Source: Hohaiivirga grylli (GTDB lineage Bacteria > Pseudomonadota > Alphaproteobacteria > Rhizobiales > Beijerinckiaceae). Taken from it: DNA of 64,000 nucleotides. The notes under the pieces were generated by a model, which saw nothing but the letters and a program-made list of their open reading frames with translations, ran no database searches and had not been told where the DNA came from. Position numbers and translations under genes: made by a program. The DNA lies in assembly GCF_039655745.1 (NCBI RefSeq), contig NZ_JBBYXI010000001.1, positions 682,001-746,000 of the forward strand. Direction: 5' to 3'. Shown here piece after piece: positions 41,944 to 49,766 of the stretch. Positions within the stretch are counted from its first letter, which is position 1. Each line of letters starts with the position of its first letter.

Positions 41944-43573
41944 TGTTAAATCTCCTCTTACCTGGAATGGCATTGATCAGTTCGCGCGTGTAATCGGTTT
42001 GGGGGTTGGTAAAGATGTCTTCGACCCGGCCTATCTCAACCTGTCTGCCGTGGTGCATGACTGAGACCGTATCAGCGATCTGTCGAACAACTGCGAGATC
42101 ATGAGAGACGAAGATGTAAGTGAGGCCATAGGCTTGCTGTAGCTTGCCCAGTAACTCCAGAATTTGTGCCTGTACCGTGACATCAAGCGCTGAGACGGCT
42201 TCGTCCAGTACCAGAATATCAGGCTCCAGTATCAATGCGCGTGCAATGGCAACCCGCTGGCGCTGACCGCCAGAAAGTGCTCGCGGTAACCGCTCGGCAG
42301 TGCTTGGTGAGAGGCCGACACGTTGCAGCATATTGTAGACACGATCTGCCCGCTCCTGAGTATTGAACAGTGTGAAATTCAGGAGTGGTTCTTCAATTGC
42401 TCTGAAGATTATCTGCTTGGGGTCGAGGGAGCTGTAAGGATTTTGATAAACCAGCTGGATATGGCGTCTTTGCTGGCGAAGCTCTTCACCTTTAAGTGTC
42501 GAGAGGTTTGTCCCCCGGATCAGAATATCACCCTGACTTGGCTTCAGAAAACCAAGAATGGCACGCAAGGTTGTTGTTTTGCCAGAGCCTGACTCACCAA
42601 CGATTGCGTGCGTTGTTCCTTTGCGAACTGAGAATGAGATATCATCAACAGCACGGAAAGGCTGGGCAGCTCCGTGAGAGGGAAATGTATGGCTCAGGTT
42701 TTTGACAGTTACGATATCAATTGCTGGATGAGTGGGCTGCTGTTTTGACAGTGAAATACGTTTCTTGTCTGATGTCAGAGAGGGGGCATCCGTCAGAAGC
42801 TGGTGGGTATATTCTGAGGCGGGTGATTTGAGAATATTCTCTGTCAGACCCTGCTCAACAATCTGGCCATTCCGCATGACGACAATTCGGTCTGCCCGAT
42901 CTGCGGCAACACCGAGGTCATGCGTAACAAGGAGGATGGAAGTGCCAACTTCTTTGCGAAGATCATCTATCAGATCAAGAATATGCCGTTGAACCGTGAC
43001 GTCTAATGCGCTTGTTGGTTCATCTGCGATAATGAGCAATGGCTTCAAGGCGATGGCCATGGCAATGAGAACACGTTGTCGCATGCCTCCAGATAGTTCA
43101 TGCGGATACTGGTTGTAACGAAGCTCCGGTTGCGAAAGCCCAACCCGTTCCAGCAACGCCAGGACTTCTGCCTTGATTATCTGTCGTGAACCACGGTTAT
43201 GGATGCGGAATATCTCACTAACCTGCGTGCCGATTGTCTGAACAGGATTAAGAGAGCTCCCGGGATCTTGCGGTACAAGGCTCACCACAGCTCCGCGAAT
43301 GGAGGCGAGCTGTTTTTGTGACCAGAGACTGATATCCGTTCGGTTGAGTATGACGCTACCATGCTCAAGCTGACCGTTGTCCGCCAGAAGACCAATGATT
43401 GTCTGTGCGGTTGTTGTTTTTCCTGAACCGGATTCCCCGACAAGCGCAACAACTTCACCCGCGTTAATGTGAAAGGATACATCATGGACAACACGGGTAA
43501 GGTTATCCTTCTCCCGATAGCCGATGGTTAGTCCTTTGATATCAAGGACAGGTAATTTAGCTGCATCAGTCAT
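41915..43573 (-). CDS. Peptide/nickel-type ABC transporter, fused dual ATP-binding protein
   Basis: A 552-residue protein with two complete ATPase domains (DppD-DppF type fusion). Each has Walker A GESGSGKTT (near 40 and 330), a signature (LSGGMRQRV and LSGGQRQRV) and Walker B (IIADEPTSALD and LVLDEAVSALD). It powers the two permeases encoded upstream. ATG 43573 overlaps the second permease stop by four bases. Both sites look active. Confidence 0.93.
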   Translation of the reverse strand: MTDAAKLPVLDIKGLTIGYREKDNLTRVVHDVSFHINAGEVVALVGESGSGKTTTAQTIIGLLADNGQLEHGSVILNRTDISLWSQKQLASIRGAVVSLVPQDPGSSLNPVQTIGTQVSEIFRIHNRGSRQIIKAEVLALLERVGLSQPELRYNQYPHELSGGMRQRVLIAMAIALKPLLIIADEPTSALDVTVQRHILDLIDDLRKEVGTSILLVTHDLGVAADRADRIVVMRNGQIVEQGLTENILKSPASEYTHQLLTDAPSLTSDKKRISLSKQQPTHPAIDIVTVKNLSHTFPSHGAAQPFRAVDDISFSVRKGTTHAIVGESGSGKTTTLRAILGFLKPSQGDILIRGTNLSTLKGEELRQQRRHIQLVYQNPYSSLDPKQIIFRAIEEPLLNFTLFNTQERADRVYNMLQRVGLSPSTAERLPRALSGGQRQRVAIARALILEPDILVLDEAVSALDVTVQAQILELLGKLQQAYGLTYIFVSHDLAVVRQIADTVSVMHHGRQVEIGRVEDIFTNPQTDYTRELINAIPGKRRFNSVQDNFIAA

Positions 43574-44496
43574 GAGCGGCGCTCCGATAAGGCATGGCTG
43601 ATGCGATTGGCTGAAATGACAACCATGATGACTACAATTCCCGGGGCAGTTGTCAGCCACCATGCGCGGGCAAGATAGTTTCTACCTTCCGCAATCAGCA
43701 GCCCCCATTCTGGCGTTGGGGGTGGGGCGCCATAACCAAGAAAGCCAAGAGTTGAAAGGGCCAGAATAGCAGTGCCGAACTGAAGGGCGGCAAGCGCAAT
43801 AACTGATGTCAGGGCATTAGGCAGTACATGTCGCCAAAGAACATTCAGGAATGTGCCGCCGCTGCCAAAGGCAGCTTCAACGTAATCCGTATTTCGAACA
43901 CGTAGAACCTCTGACCGGGAAAGACGCGCAAAGCTTGCGATCGAAGCTGCACCAACCGCAATTGCAGCTGTGACTGTTCCAAATCCCAGAATAACAATGA
44001 TGCTGAGAGACAGGAGCAGGGATGGTATTGAGAGAATAACATCCACCAGCCGCATGATGAACGTATCAGTTTTGCGACCGGCGCTGCCAGCAAATAGCCC
44101 AAGTAGGGTACCCACTGTCAATCCGAGACCAACAGCAACAAATGCACCGCTTAAGGAATGAGATGCACCATAGACAATGCGTGCATAAACATCCCGGCCA
44201 AGTGCGTCAGTTCCAAGAAGATGAACCCAGCTGGGCGGTTGAAGTTTGAATTTTCCGATGCCTGTCAGCGGGTCATATGCAGTAAATAACCCTGGTATAA
44301 AGGCCCAGCTGATAACCACTGCAATAACAAGCCATGACAGTAACAGGCTTATCGGCCATTGACGTAATGTCGATAATCGTTTTCCCAGCCAGAAATGAAC
44401 AGTATGAATGGCCTTATGAGGCAGATGTTCATTGGCTGAAACGGAGATGGTTGCAGCCTGTGTCGGGTGGGAGTGAGTGTGTCTGGTGGGGCTCAT
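43570..44496 (-). CDS. Peptide/nickel-type ABC transporter permease (DppC-like)
   Basis: A 308-residue inner-membrane permease with six helices. HLLGTDALGRDVYARIVYGASHSL is the family N-terminal signature and the EAA loop reads YVEAAFGSGGTFLNVLWRHVLPNA. An unusual His/Thr-rich N-terminus (MSPTRHTHSHPTQAAT) precedes the first helix. It overlaps the DppB-like gene by four bases and the ATPase gene by four bases. Confidence 0.92.
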   Translation of the reverse strand: MSPTRHTHSHPTQAATISVSANEHLPHKAIHTVHFWLGKRLSTLRQWPISLLLSWLVIAVVISWAFIPGLFTAYDPLTGIGKFKLQPPSWVHLLGTDALGRDVYARIVYGASHSLSGAFVAVGLGLTVGTLLGLFAGSAGRKTDTFIMRLVDVILSIPSLLLSLSIIVILGFGTVTAAIAVGAASIASFARLSRSEVLRVRNTDYVEAAFGSGGTFLNVLWRHVLPNALTSVIALAALQFGTAILALSTLGFLGYGAPPPTPEWGLLIAEGRNYLARAWWLTTAPGIVVIMVVISANRISHALSERRS

Positions 44497-45437
44497 GGTC
44501 TGGCCTCCTGTGCAACGCGCAGGCGTGGATCAAGGATCGGGTAAAGCAGATCAACAATGAGATTGATGGTGATGAAGATTGCCGCTGAAATAATGACGAT
44601 GGCTTTCAGGACAGCCGTATCCTGATTATTGACGGCCTGCTGCGTCAGACTGCCTAATCCGCTTAGGCCAAAAACGGTTTCAGTAACGACGGCACCTGCA
44701 AGAAGCTCGCCAAACAGCAGTCCTGCCATGGTCAGGGTTGGTAGGACGGCATTACGGGCTACATGATGCCATAAGACCCAGACATGACTGGCACCTTTCG
44801 CTCTTGCGACGGCAACATGAGGTAACAATAAGGTCGCCTCAATATTGCGGATCAGGATTTGTGCGATAGGTGCAGATATCGGGATTGCAAGAGCAATGGT
44901 TGGTAAAATCAGACCTTCCCAATGTCCCGGATTAATGACGGGGATGAGACCAAGCTGGAATGAAACAATCTGGATCAGAACAATCCCTAACCAGAAAACA
45001 GGTACCGAAACAAATAATGAGGGTAGGGCGTGAAGAGCCTGCCGCAGCCAGCTAAAGCAAGTGAAGGCAGAGAGAAATGCAACGGAAAGAGCAAGAACGA
45101 TTGCTGCCGTAAACCCAAGACTTGCCAGCAGTAAGGTTGGTGGCAGATTAGTCGCGATAACCTGAGAAACCGGTAAGCCTGCCTGAACAGAGAAACCCAG
45201 GTTACCTGTAAAGATTGCACCAAGCTCATGAAAATACTTCTGCCATAGGGGCAGGTTGACCCCATATGTCTGCTGAAGTTCAGTAATCTGCTCCGGTGTC
45301 AGGCCGAAGTCTGAAGCCAGAAACTTGATAAGGACGGCATCACCGGGAAGAGCCTGTAACAGCACAAAAGCAATCGTGAAGGCTGCCCATAGTGTCAGAA
45401 CAGACTGAAACAAATGGCTTATCAGATGTTTTGACAT
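44493..45437 (-). CDS. Peptide/nickel-type ABC transporter permease (DppB-like)
   Basis: A 314-residue permease with six membrane helices: LLQALPGDAVLIKFLASDFGLTPEQI and LGLIPVINPGHWEGLILPTIALAIPISAP follow the DppB pattern, and the EAA-type loop reads VAVARAKGASHVWVLWHHVARNA. GGAGGAG eight bases before ATG 45437 decides the start; the frame runs upstream to 45659. It is 28 bases after the substrate-binding protein gene. Confidence 0.92.
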   Translation of the reverse strand: MSKHLISHLFQSVLTLWAAFTIAFVLLQALPGDAVLIKFLASDFGLTPEQITELQQTYGVNLPLWQKYFHELGAIFTGNLGFSVQAGLPVSQVIATNLPPTLLLASLGFTAAIVLALSVAFLSAFTCFSWLRQALHALPSLFVSVPVFWLGIVLIQIVSFQLGLIPVINPGHWEGLILPTIALAIPISAPIAQILIRNIEATLLLPHVAVARAKGASHVWVLWHHVARNAVLPTLTMAGLLFGELLAGAVVTETVFGLSGLGSLTQQAVNNQDTAVLKAIVIISAAIFITINLIVDLLYPILDPRLRVAQEARP

Positions 45438-45465
45438 AATAGGCTCCTCCGCTCTTATCTCGTGA

Positions 45466-47109
45466 TCAGCGTTTTTCCAGCCAGGTATCGTAGAAACTTG
45501 GTCGGCCAACAGCTTCAAAGGAGATGCCTTTGACCCAAGGGGCACCGGCAAAAACCTGAGGTTCTTCAAAAATGGGGATGACATAGGCCTGATCGAGCAG
45601 GTAATTCTGAACCTGTCCGACCAGCTCAAGACGTTTGGTCTTGTCGGTTTCTCTGGCAATTGCCGTCAGCAGATTGTTGAGCTCTGTATCTTCAAAAGAT
45701 TTGACCTTGGTACTGACACCACCCTTTTGCAGGAGTGAGTTGCGATTGGTTGGGTAATAATTGCTTTTGATGACGTCAGGGTCAGCCCGTCCGACCATTG
45801 CGGGAATGATCGCTGTTTTTTCAGGGTCAAGGCTATCAACCACCCGGCTGCCCGCATCACCTGCGAGCACATTGAGTTTCACGCCGACCTGAGACCATTG
45901 CTGGGCGATAAGCTGCAGTGTCTCTTTGTTCTGTGGTTGAGGCAAAGACTCATACGTGGTCAGAACAAGCTTCTGTCCGTCTTTCTGGCGGATGTTATCA
46001 GCTCCGACTTTCCAGCCTGCTTCATCCAGAAGTGCGGCTGCTTTTTGCGGGTCAAATTGCAGCTTGGCCGAGAGGTTCACATAGCCCTGCGCTGTTGAGG
46101 CAATAACAGATGTTGCAACCGGATAATTTTCAGAGAAGAGCGTATCAACGATATCCTGAACATCGGTCGCGTAAGCCAGAGCTTTACGAACGCGAACATC
46201 TGAAACCAACGGGTTGTCTGGCCGGAAAGCTATGCTGTTGTTTACGCCACGGGTTGGAGCAGCGTAAATCTCAAATTTCTGATCAGAAACGCGTTTTTCA
46301 TCATAGGCCTGAAGCTGACGGATAAAGCCTGCCTGACCAGCAACCAATGCCCCAATGCGGACACTGTCTTCAGGGGTAATGACATATTTGATTTCATCAA
46401 GATAAGCACGGCCTTGATGTGCGGATTTAACTGGCGCCCAGTTATATTCTTTCCGTGCAACAAGGGTCAGTTCTTTGCCGGGTACTTCCTGTGTAACAAT
46501 GAATGGGCCAGAACCAATAATTTTGGTCGCATCACCAAGCTGATCAAAGGGAAGATCTAATGTTGAAAGAGCGACCAGCCCGGAGCCAATAACTGATGTT
46601 CCCTGCAGAAAGCCAGGAGATGGTGCGTTGAAGTAGAATTTGACGGTCAGCGGATCAATAACCTCGCTACGGACATAGTTATTGATGACTTCCGAAACAG
46701 GCTGCTTCAGAGCCGGATTTCCAAGGCCAAAGGTATCAAAGTTTCTGGCGACTGCTTTAGCGTCAACAGGTGTGCCATCTGAGAAGGTAATGCCCGGGCG
46801 AATTTTGAAAGTATACTCGGTTGCATCACTGTTGATGCTCCAGGACTCTGCAACCCATGGCTCAATTTCCAGTGTTCGCGGGTTTTGATAAGTCAGCTTA
46901 TCAGTGATCTGATTCAGAATGCCACCGTTGGGGTAGAAGCCTCCTGCTGGTGGGTAAAGATTAGTATGAGACTGCTGTTCCAAATAAACAAGCGTGCCGC
47001 CTGTAACAGGTGTCTCCTGCGCATAAAGAGGGTTGGTACTTGTCCCAATGAACGAAAAAGTGGTGAGTGCGCTGAGAGCAGCCACCGATAATGATTGCCT
47101 AAGAGACAT
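45466..47109 (-). CDS. ABC transporter substrate-binding protein (KPN_01854-like)
   Basis: A 547-residue periplasmic binding protein (extracellular solute-binding family 5). The signal peptide MSLRQSLSVAALSALTTFSF ends near LYA, before QETPVTGG. Family blocks are GGTLVYLEQQSHTNLYPPAG, WSINSDATEYTFKIRPGITFSDGTPVDAKAV and GSGPFIVTQEVPGKELTLVARKEYNW. AGGAG precedes ATG 47109. First gene of the seven-gene unit, whose make-up matches the gene set recalled under the names KPN_01854/KPN_01858/Avi_7169/Avi_7170. Ligand unknown. Confidence 0.9.
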   Translation of the reverse strand: MSLRQSLSVAALSALTTFSFIGTSTNPLYAQETPVTGGTLVYLEQQSHTNLYPPAGGFYPNGGILNQITDKLTYQNPRTLEIEPWVAESWSINSDATEYTFKIRPGITFSDGTPVDAKAVARNFDTFGLGNPALKQPVSEVINNYVRSEVIDPLTVKFYFNAPSPGFLQGTSVIGSGLVALSTLDLPFDQLGDATKIIGSGPFIVTQEVPGKELTLVARKEYNWAPVKSAHQGRAYLDEIKYVITPEDSVRIGALVAGQAGFIRQLQAYDEKRVSDQKFEIYAAPTRGVNNSIAFRPDNPLVSDVRVRKALAYATDVQDIVDTLFSENYPVATSVIASTAQGYVNLSAKLQFDPQKAAALLDEAGWKVGADNIRQKDGQKLVLTTYESLPQPQNKETLQLIAQQWSQVGVKLNVLAGDAGSRVVDSLDPEKTAIIPAMVGRADPDVIKSNYYPTNRNSLLQKGGVSTKVKSFEDTELNNLLTAIARETDKTKRLELVGQVQNYLLDQAYVIPIFEEPQVFAGAPWVKGISFEAVGRPSFYDTWLEKR

Positions 47110-47503
47110 TTTGGCTCCTGACCTTGTAAGTTCAAACAGTTTGTAAATTTGGAAATCTAAAGCCACTTACATGGCTGTAGGCATGTCTGCCTGTTACGCG
47201 CTTAGCGCATACAACACATGTAACAGTCAAAAAGGCAGTCAGCAGAAATAACGCTCTTGGCATTTTTCAGGCTGTATAGGTACGGCAGATCAGTTCTATG
47301 ATCCTGCGCTGAGGGTATATTTATCAGCATCGTCTTTCCTACCTAAATAACTATTTTAAAATGTGTAATAAAATATTTCACATTCATTTATGAATTAAAC
47401 ATAAAATACATTTTGTATGAGTCAAGATATAAAAGGGCTGATATGCCCTTTCTCAGGGAAAAGGATAATACTATAAGTTTGAAATTCTTATTTTATAAGG
47501 ATT
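47110..47503. promoter_or_regulatory. Promoter region of the ABC/monooxygenase operon
   Basis: This 394-base gap includes the operon's leader near 47110-47300, a GC-balanced stretch with CGCGCTTAGCGC-like short palindromic bases (about 47197-47208), then an AT-rich half to 47430. The P450 terminator is at 47431-47452. No regulator gene is linked and no ORF stands out. Confidence 0.4.
47431..47452 (-). terminator. Intrinsic terminator after the P450 gene
   Basis: On the minus strand AAAGGGC (47451-47445) pairs with GCCCTTT (47438-47432), followed by TATAT. It lies 52 bases past the P450 stop, ending the GNAT-ACP-P450 unit. Confidence 0.7.
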
Positions 47504-48757
47504 TTATAGTGTGCTAATCCGCACTGGTTGCCCGCCTTTATGCAGCATTTGTGACTTCCAGAGAAAGTGCGGTGGGGCATCTGAGGTCAGTTCTAGCTCA
47601 GCTCTTTCAACAAAAGTGCAGATAAAGGCAGCAAGCTCGACAAGGGCAAAGTGTTTTCCGCCACATATACGTGGGCCCATACTGAAGGATGTTGTTCTGC
47701 CAGAGACCGGGCAGGCAGCATAGGTATCAGAGATATCCATCTGCCAGGGATCCCGTCGCATACGCTGATCCATTTGAATACCAACAAAGGAAACCAGAAT
47801 GTTCTGGTGAGCCTTTATCGGAATGCCGTTTATCATATCATCCGCGACAGCCAGTTTGGCGATGACGGGAGTTGGCGGATAAAGACGCAGTGTTTCAGAA
47901 ATGAAATTCTGAAGTGGCCTGAGATTTTTAATGTGCTCCCAGTCAAATTGGCCAGCACCTCGAAGGGCACGGACTTCATTTCTGATGAGTTGCTGAATAT
48001 CAGGATACTTTGCCAAGAGGTAACAGGCCCAGCCAAGACTGGCTCCTGTCGTTTCTGTGGATGCGGCAAACAGGGTTACAAGCTCATGTTCTTGAGTAAA
48101 CCCATTCGTCTTATCTCTCTGAGCTGCCTGTAAATCGGCGAGCATAGTATTGGGGTCAGCTTGAATGGTCCTGAATTTTTCCAGACTTTTCAGAACACGA
48201 TGACGAAGGGCAGGGAGTTTGGAAATCGTTTGCTGATAACGCTCATTGGTTTCACCACGCGGTACAAATGCGTATTGCGAACCATATTCCATCATTTCAG
48301 CAAGGTCTTCGAGATCAAGCCCAGCCTCGTCTATCGACATGCCAAAAAAGAGACGCAATGCAACTGTTGCAGATAATTTGCGGAGATGAATGTCATTAAG
48401 AACTGTGGCGCCAGCCGTGCTGGCCTGTGCCATTTCCTGAATTGTGTCTTGTGCTGCCTCTTGCGCAAAAGCGAAACACGCATTTCTGTCAAATTTGGAA
48501 AAATACGGTTGGCTTATTTCCATTCGCAGCTGCCAGGCCTCGCCATTTTCTGACATCCGTGAAGGACCCATAACCTGACGGAACCAGGCCATGTTCTTGA
48601 TATAATTGTCTGCATTGAGCCGTAGGATATAATCGGCATCTTCAAAGCGCTGGATGATGAGTATCGGAATGCCATTGACAACAACTTCCCTGTTCTCGCC
48701 ATTATGTTTTCTGGCGAGGTCATAAAGTGCAGTACAGAGGTCTCCGGCCTCGAACAT
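47504..48757 (-). CDS. Cytochrome P450
   Basis: A 417-residue soluble haem monooxygenase. The oxygen-binding I-helix motif is AASTETT (231-237), the K-helix ExxR is ETLR (288-291), and the haem loop is FSMGPRICGG with Cys365 as axial ligand. No membrane anchor, so cytosolic. No ferredoxin or reductase gene is nearby. The start ATG directly abuts the stop of an acyl carrier protein gene, so they are co-translated. This suggests a substrate tethered to that carrier, as in P450s that work on ACP-bound fatty acids or amino acids; that step is inference. It does not belong to a family I can name. Confidence 0.93.
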   Translation of the reverse strand: MFEAGDLCTALYDLARKHNGENREVVVNGIPILIIQRFEDADYILRLNADNYIKNMAWFRQVMGPSRMSENGEAWQLRMEISQPYFSKFDRNACFAFAQEAAQDTIQEMAQASTAGATVLNDIHLRKLSATVALRLFFGMSIDEAGLDLEDLAEMMEYGSQYAFVPRGETNERYQQTISKLPALRHRVLKSLEKFRTIQADPNTMLADLQAAQRDKTNGFTQEHELVTLFAASTETTGASLGWACYLLAKYPDIQQLIRNEVRALRGAGQFDWEHIKNLRPLQNFISETLRLYPPTPVIAKLAVADDMINGIPIKAHQNILVSFVGIQMDQRMRRDPWQMDISDTYAACPVSGRTTSFSMGPRICGGKHFALVELAAFICTFVERAELELTSDAPPHFLWKSQMLHKGGQPVRISTL

Positions 48758-48988
48758 TCACTTGCTTTCAAGCAGGGCAGCAAGATCTTTGACTGATTGC
48801 AGTTTAACAAGTTCTACAGCGCGTACGTGTCGGCCAAGGCGTTTCTCAAGTTCGAGAACAAGAGTTTCAAAGCTCAGGCTGTCCAAGCCTTTAATAGCGT
48901 GGATTGTCGCATTTTCATCAATGTCCTCTTTTGGGATGAATAAAGAGACAGAGATAATTTCCTTAGCTTCATCAATGTAGTTTTTCAT
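48758..48988 (-). CDS. Discrete acyl carrier protein
   Basis: A 76-residue acidic helical protein with the phosphopantetheine site Ser37 in IKGLDSLSFETLVLELEKRL. The start is MKNYIDEAKEIISVSLFIPKE; AAAGG precedes ATG 48988. The housekeeping AcpP normally reads GADSLD, so this is a dedicated carrier rather than the fatty-acid one. It lies between a GNAT acyltransferase gene (23 bases) and a P450 gene (zero bases). A phosphopantetheinyl transferase must come from elsewhere. Confidence 0.9.
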   Translation of the reverse strand: MKNYIDEAKEIISVSLFIPKEDIDENATIHAIKGLDSLSFETLVLELEKRLGRHVRAVELVKLQSVKDLAALLESK

Positions 48989-49011
48989 CTTACGACCTTT
49001 CACTGTAAAGC

Positions 49012-49581
49012 TTATTCCTTGATTGCCGAGAACACCAGAACATCGGCTCTAGAGCCATCCGGTGTCAGACATTCTTTCTGCAGGCACAATTCAAACTGGT
49101 AATCCGGGGATCCGATAAAATTGAAGATCATGCGTCTGTTATGTTCAACGACATGCGCAGAAAGTTTCTCAATGTTGCGTTCACTGAAGAAGTAATCACG
49201 AATAAGCAGGCCAATCTCATAAAAGACATCTCTGCCCCAGAAAGACTTGTTCCCAAGCCCTGCGGTCAGGCGTCCAATGCGGTTTGCTTTATCGACATCA
49301 AGTGTCACAAAACCGATCATCGTCTCTTCTGCTTTATCGAAGATACCGAGAATGTAGTTGTTTTTATTATCGAAGCTCGACACAAACTTGCGTAAACTGT
49401 CCAGTGTAAAGTTCAGGTTCTGAATATTAAGACCGGTAAGCATTTCATCGTCATTCAGCCATCCGAGAAGTTTCTGACCAACGTCGTGGATTGCCAAACT
49501 TCTCAGCCAGTAGTGTTCGCTTTCAACCGCGATGGGGGCTCCTTCAGGAGCCTTGTTGTGAGAGAGAACTGTACTTGCCAT
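49012..49581 (-). CDS. GNAT-family acyltransferase (RimJ/RimL-like)
   Basis: A 189-residue protein of the GNAT fold: HYWLRSLAIHDVGQKLLGWLNDDEM at the start, the central strand ETMIGFVTLDVDKANRIGRL, and the acceptor/CoA region FWGRDVFYEIGLLIRDYFFSE with RNIEKLSAHVVEHNRRM. The CoA pyrophosphate loop (usually Q/RxxGxG/A) is not standard: it reads NKSFWGRDV. Together with the adjacent carrier protein this raises the possibility that it takes its acyl group from ACP rather than CoA; inference only. First gene of the three-gene unit. Confidence 0.78.
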   Translation of the reverse strand: MASTVLSHNKAPEGAPIAVESEHYWLRSLAIHDVGQKLLGWLNDDEMLTGLNIQNLNFTLDSLRKFVSSFDNKNNYILGIFDKAEETMIGFVTLDVDKANRIGRLTAGLGNKSFWGRDVFYEIGLLIRDYFFSERNIEKLSAHVVEHNRRMIFNFIGSPDYQFELCLQKECLTPDGSRADVLVFSAIKE

Positions 49582-49714
49582 CTCGTTCTTTAAACCTTCT
49601 TTTCAGGTCAGGAATACAGAGGTTGAAAGTATAAAATTATTGTATGTCAGTTTTTTAAAAAAAGTAATTACATTATAATTAGTTATTGTAAAAAATCTTT
49701 GAAAATTAAAATAA

Positions 49715-49740
49715 AACTCCCGGAAAACGTTCCGGGAGTT
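49715..49740 (-). terminator. Intrinsic terminator after the autotransporter gene
   Basis: AACTCCCGGAA (49715-49725) pairs with TTCCGGGAGTT (49730-49740). On the minus strand it is followed by TTTATTTTAATTTTC. It separates the autotransporter from the GNAT-ACP-P450 cassette. Confidence 0.9.
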
Positions 49741-49766
49741 CATTGTTTCTATAAAATTAAGAAGGA

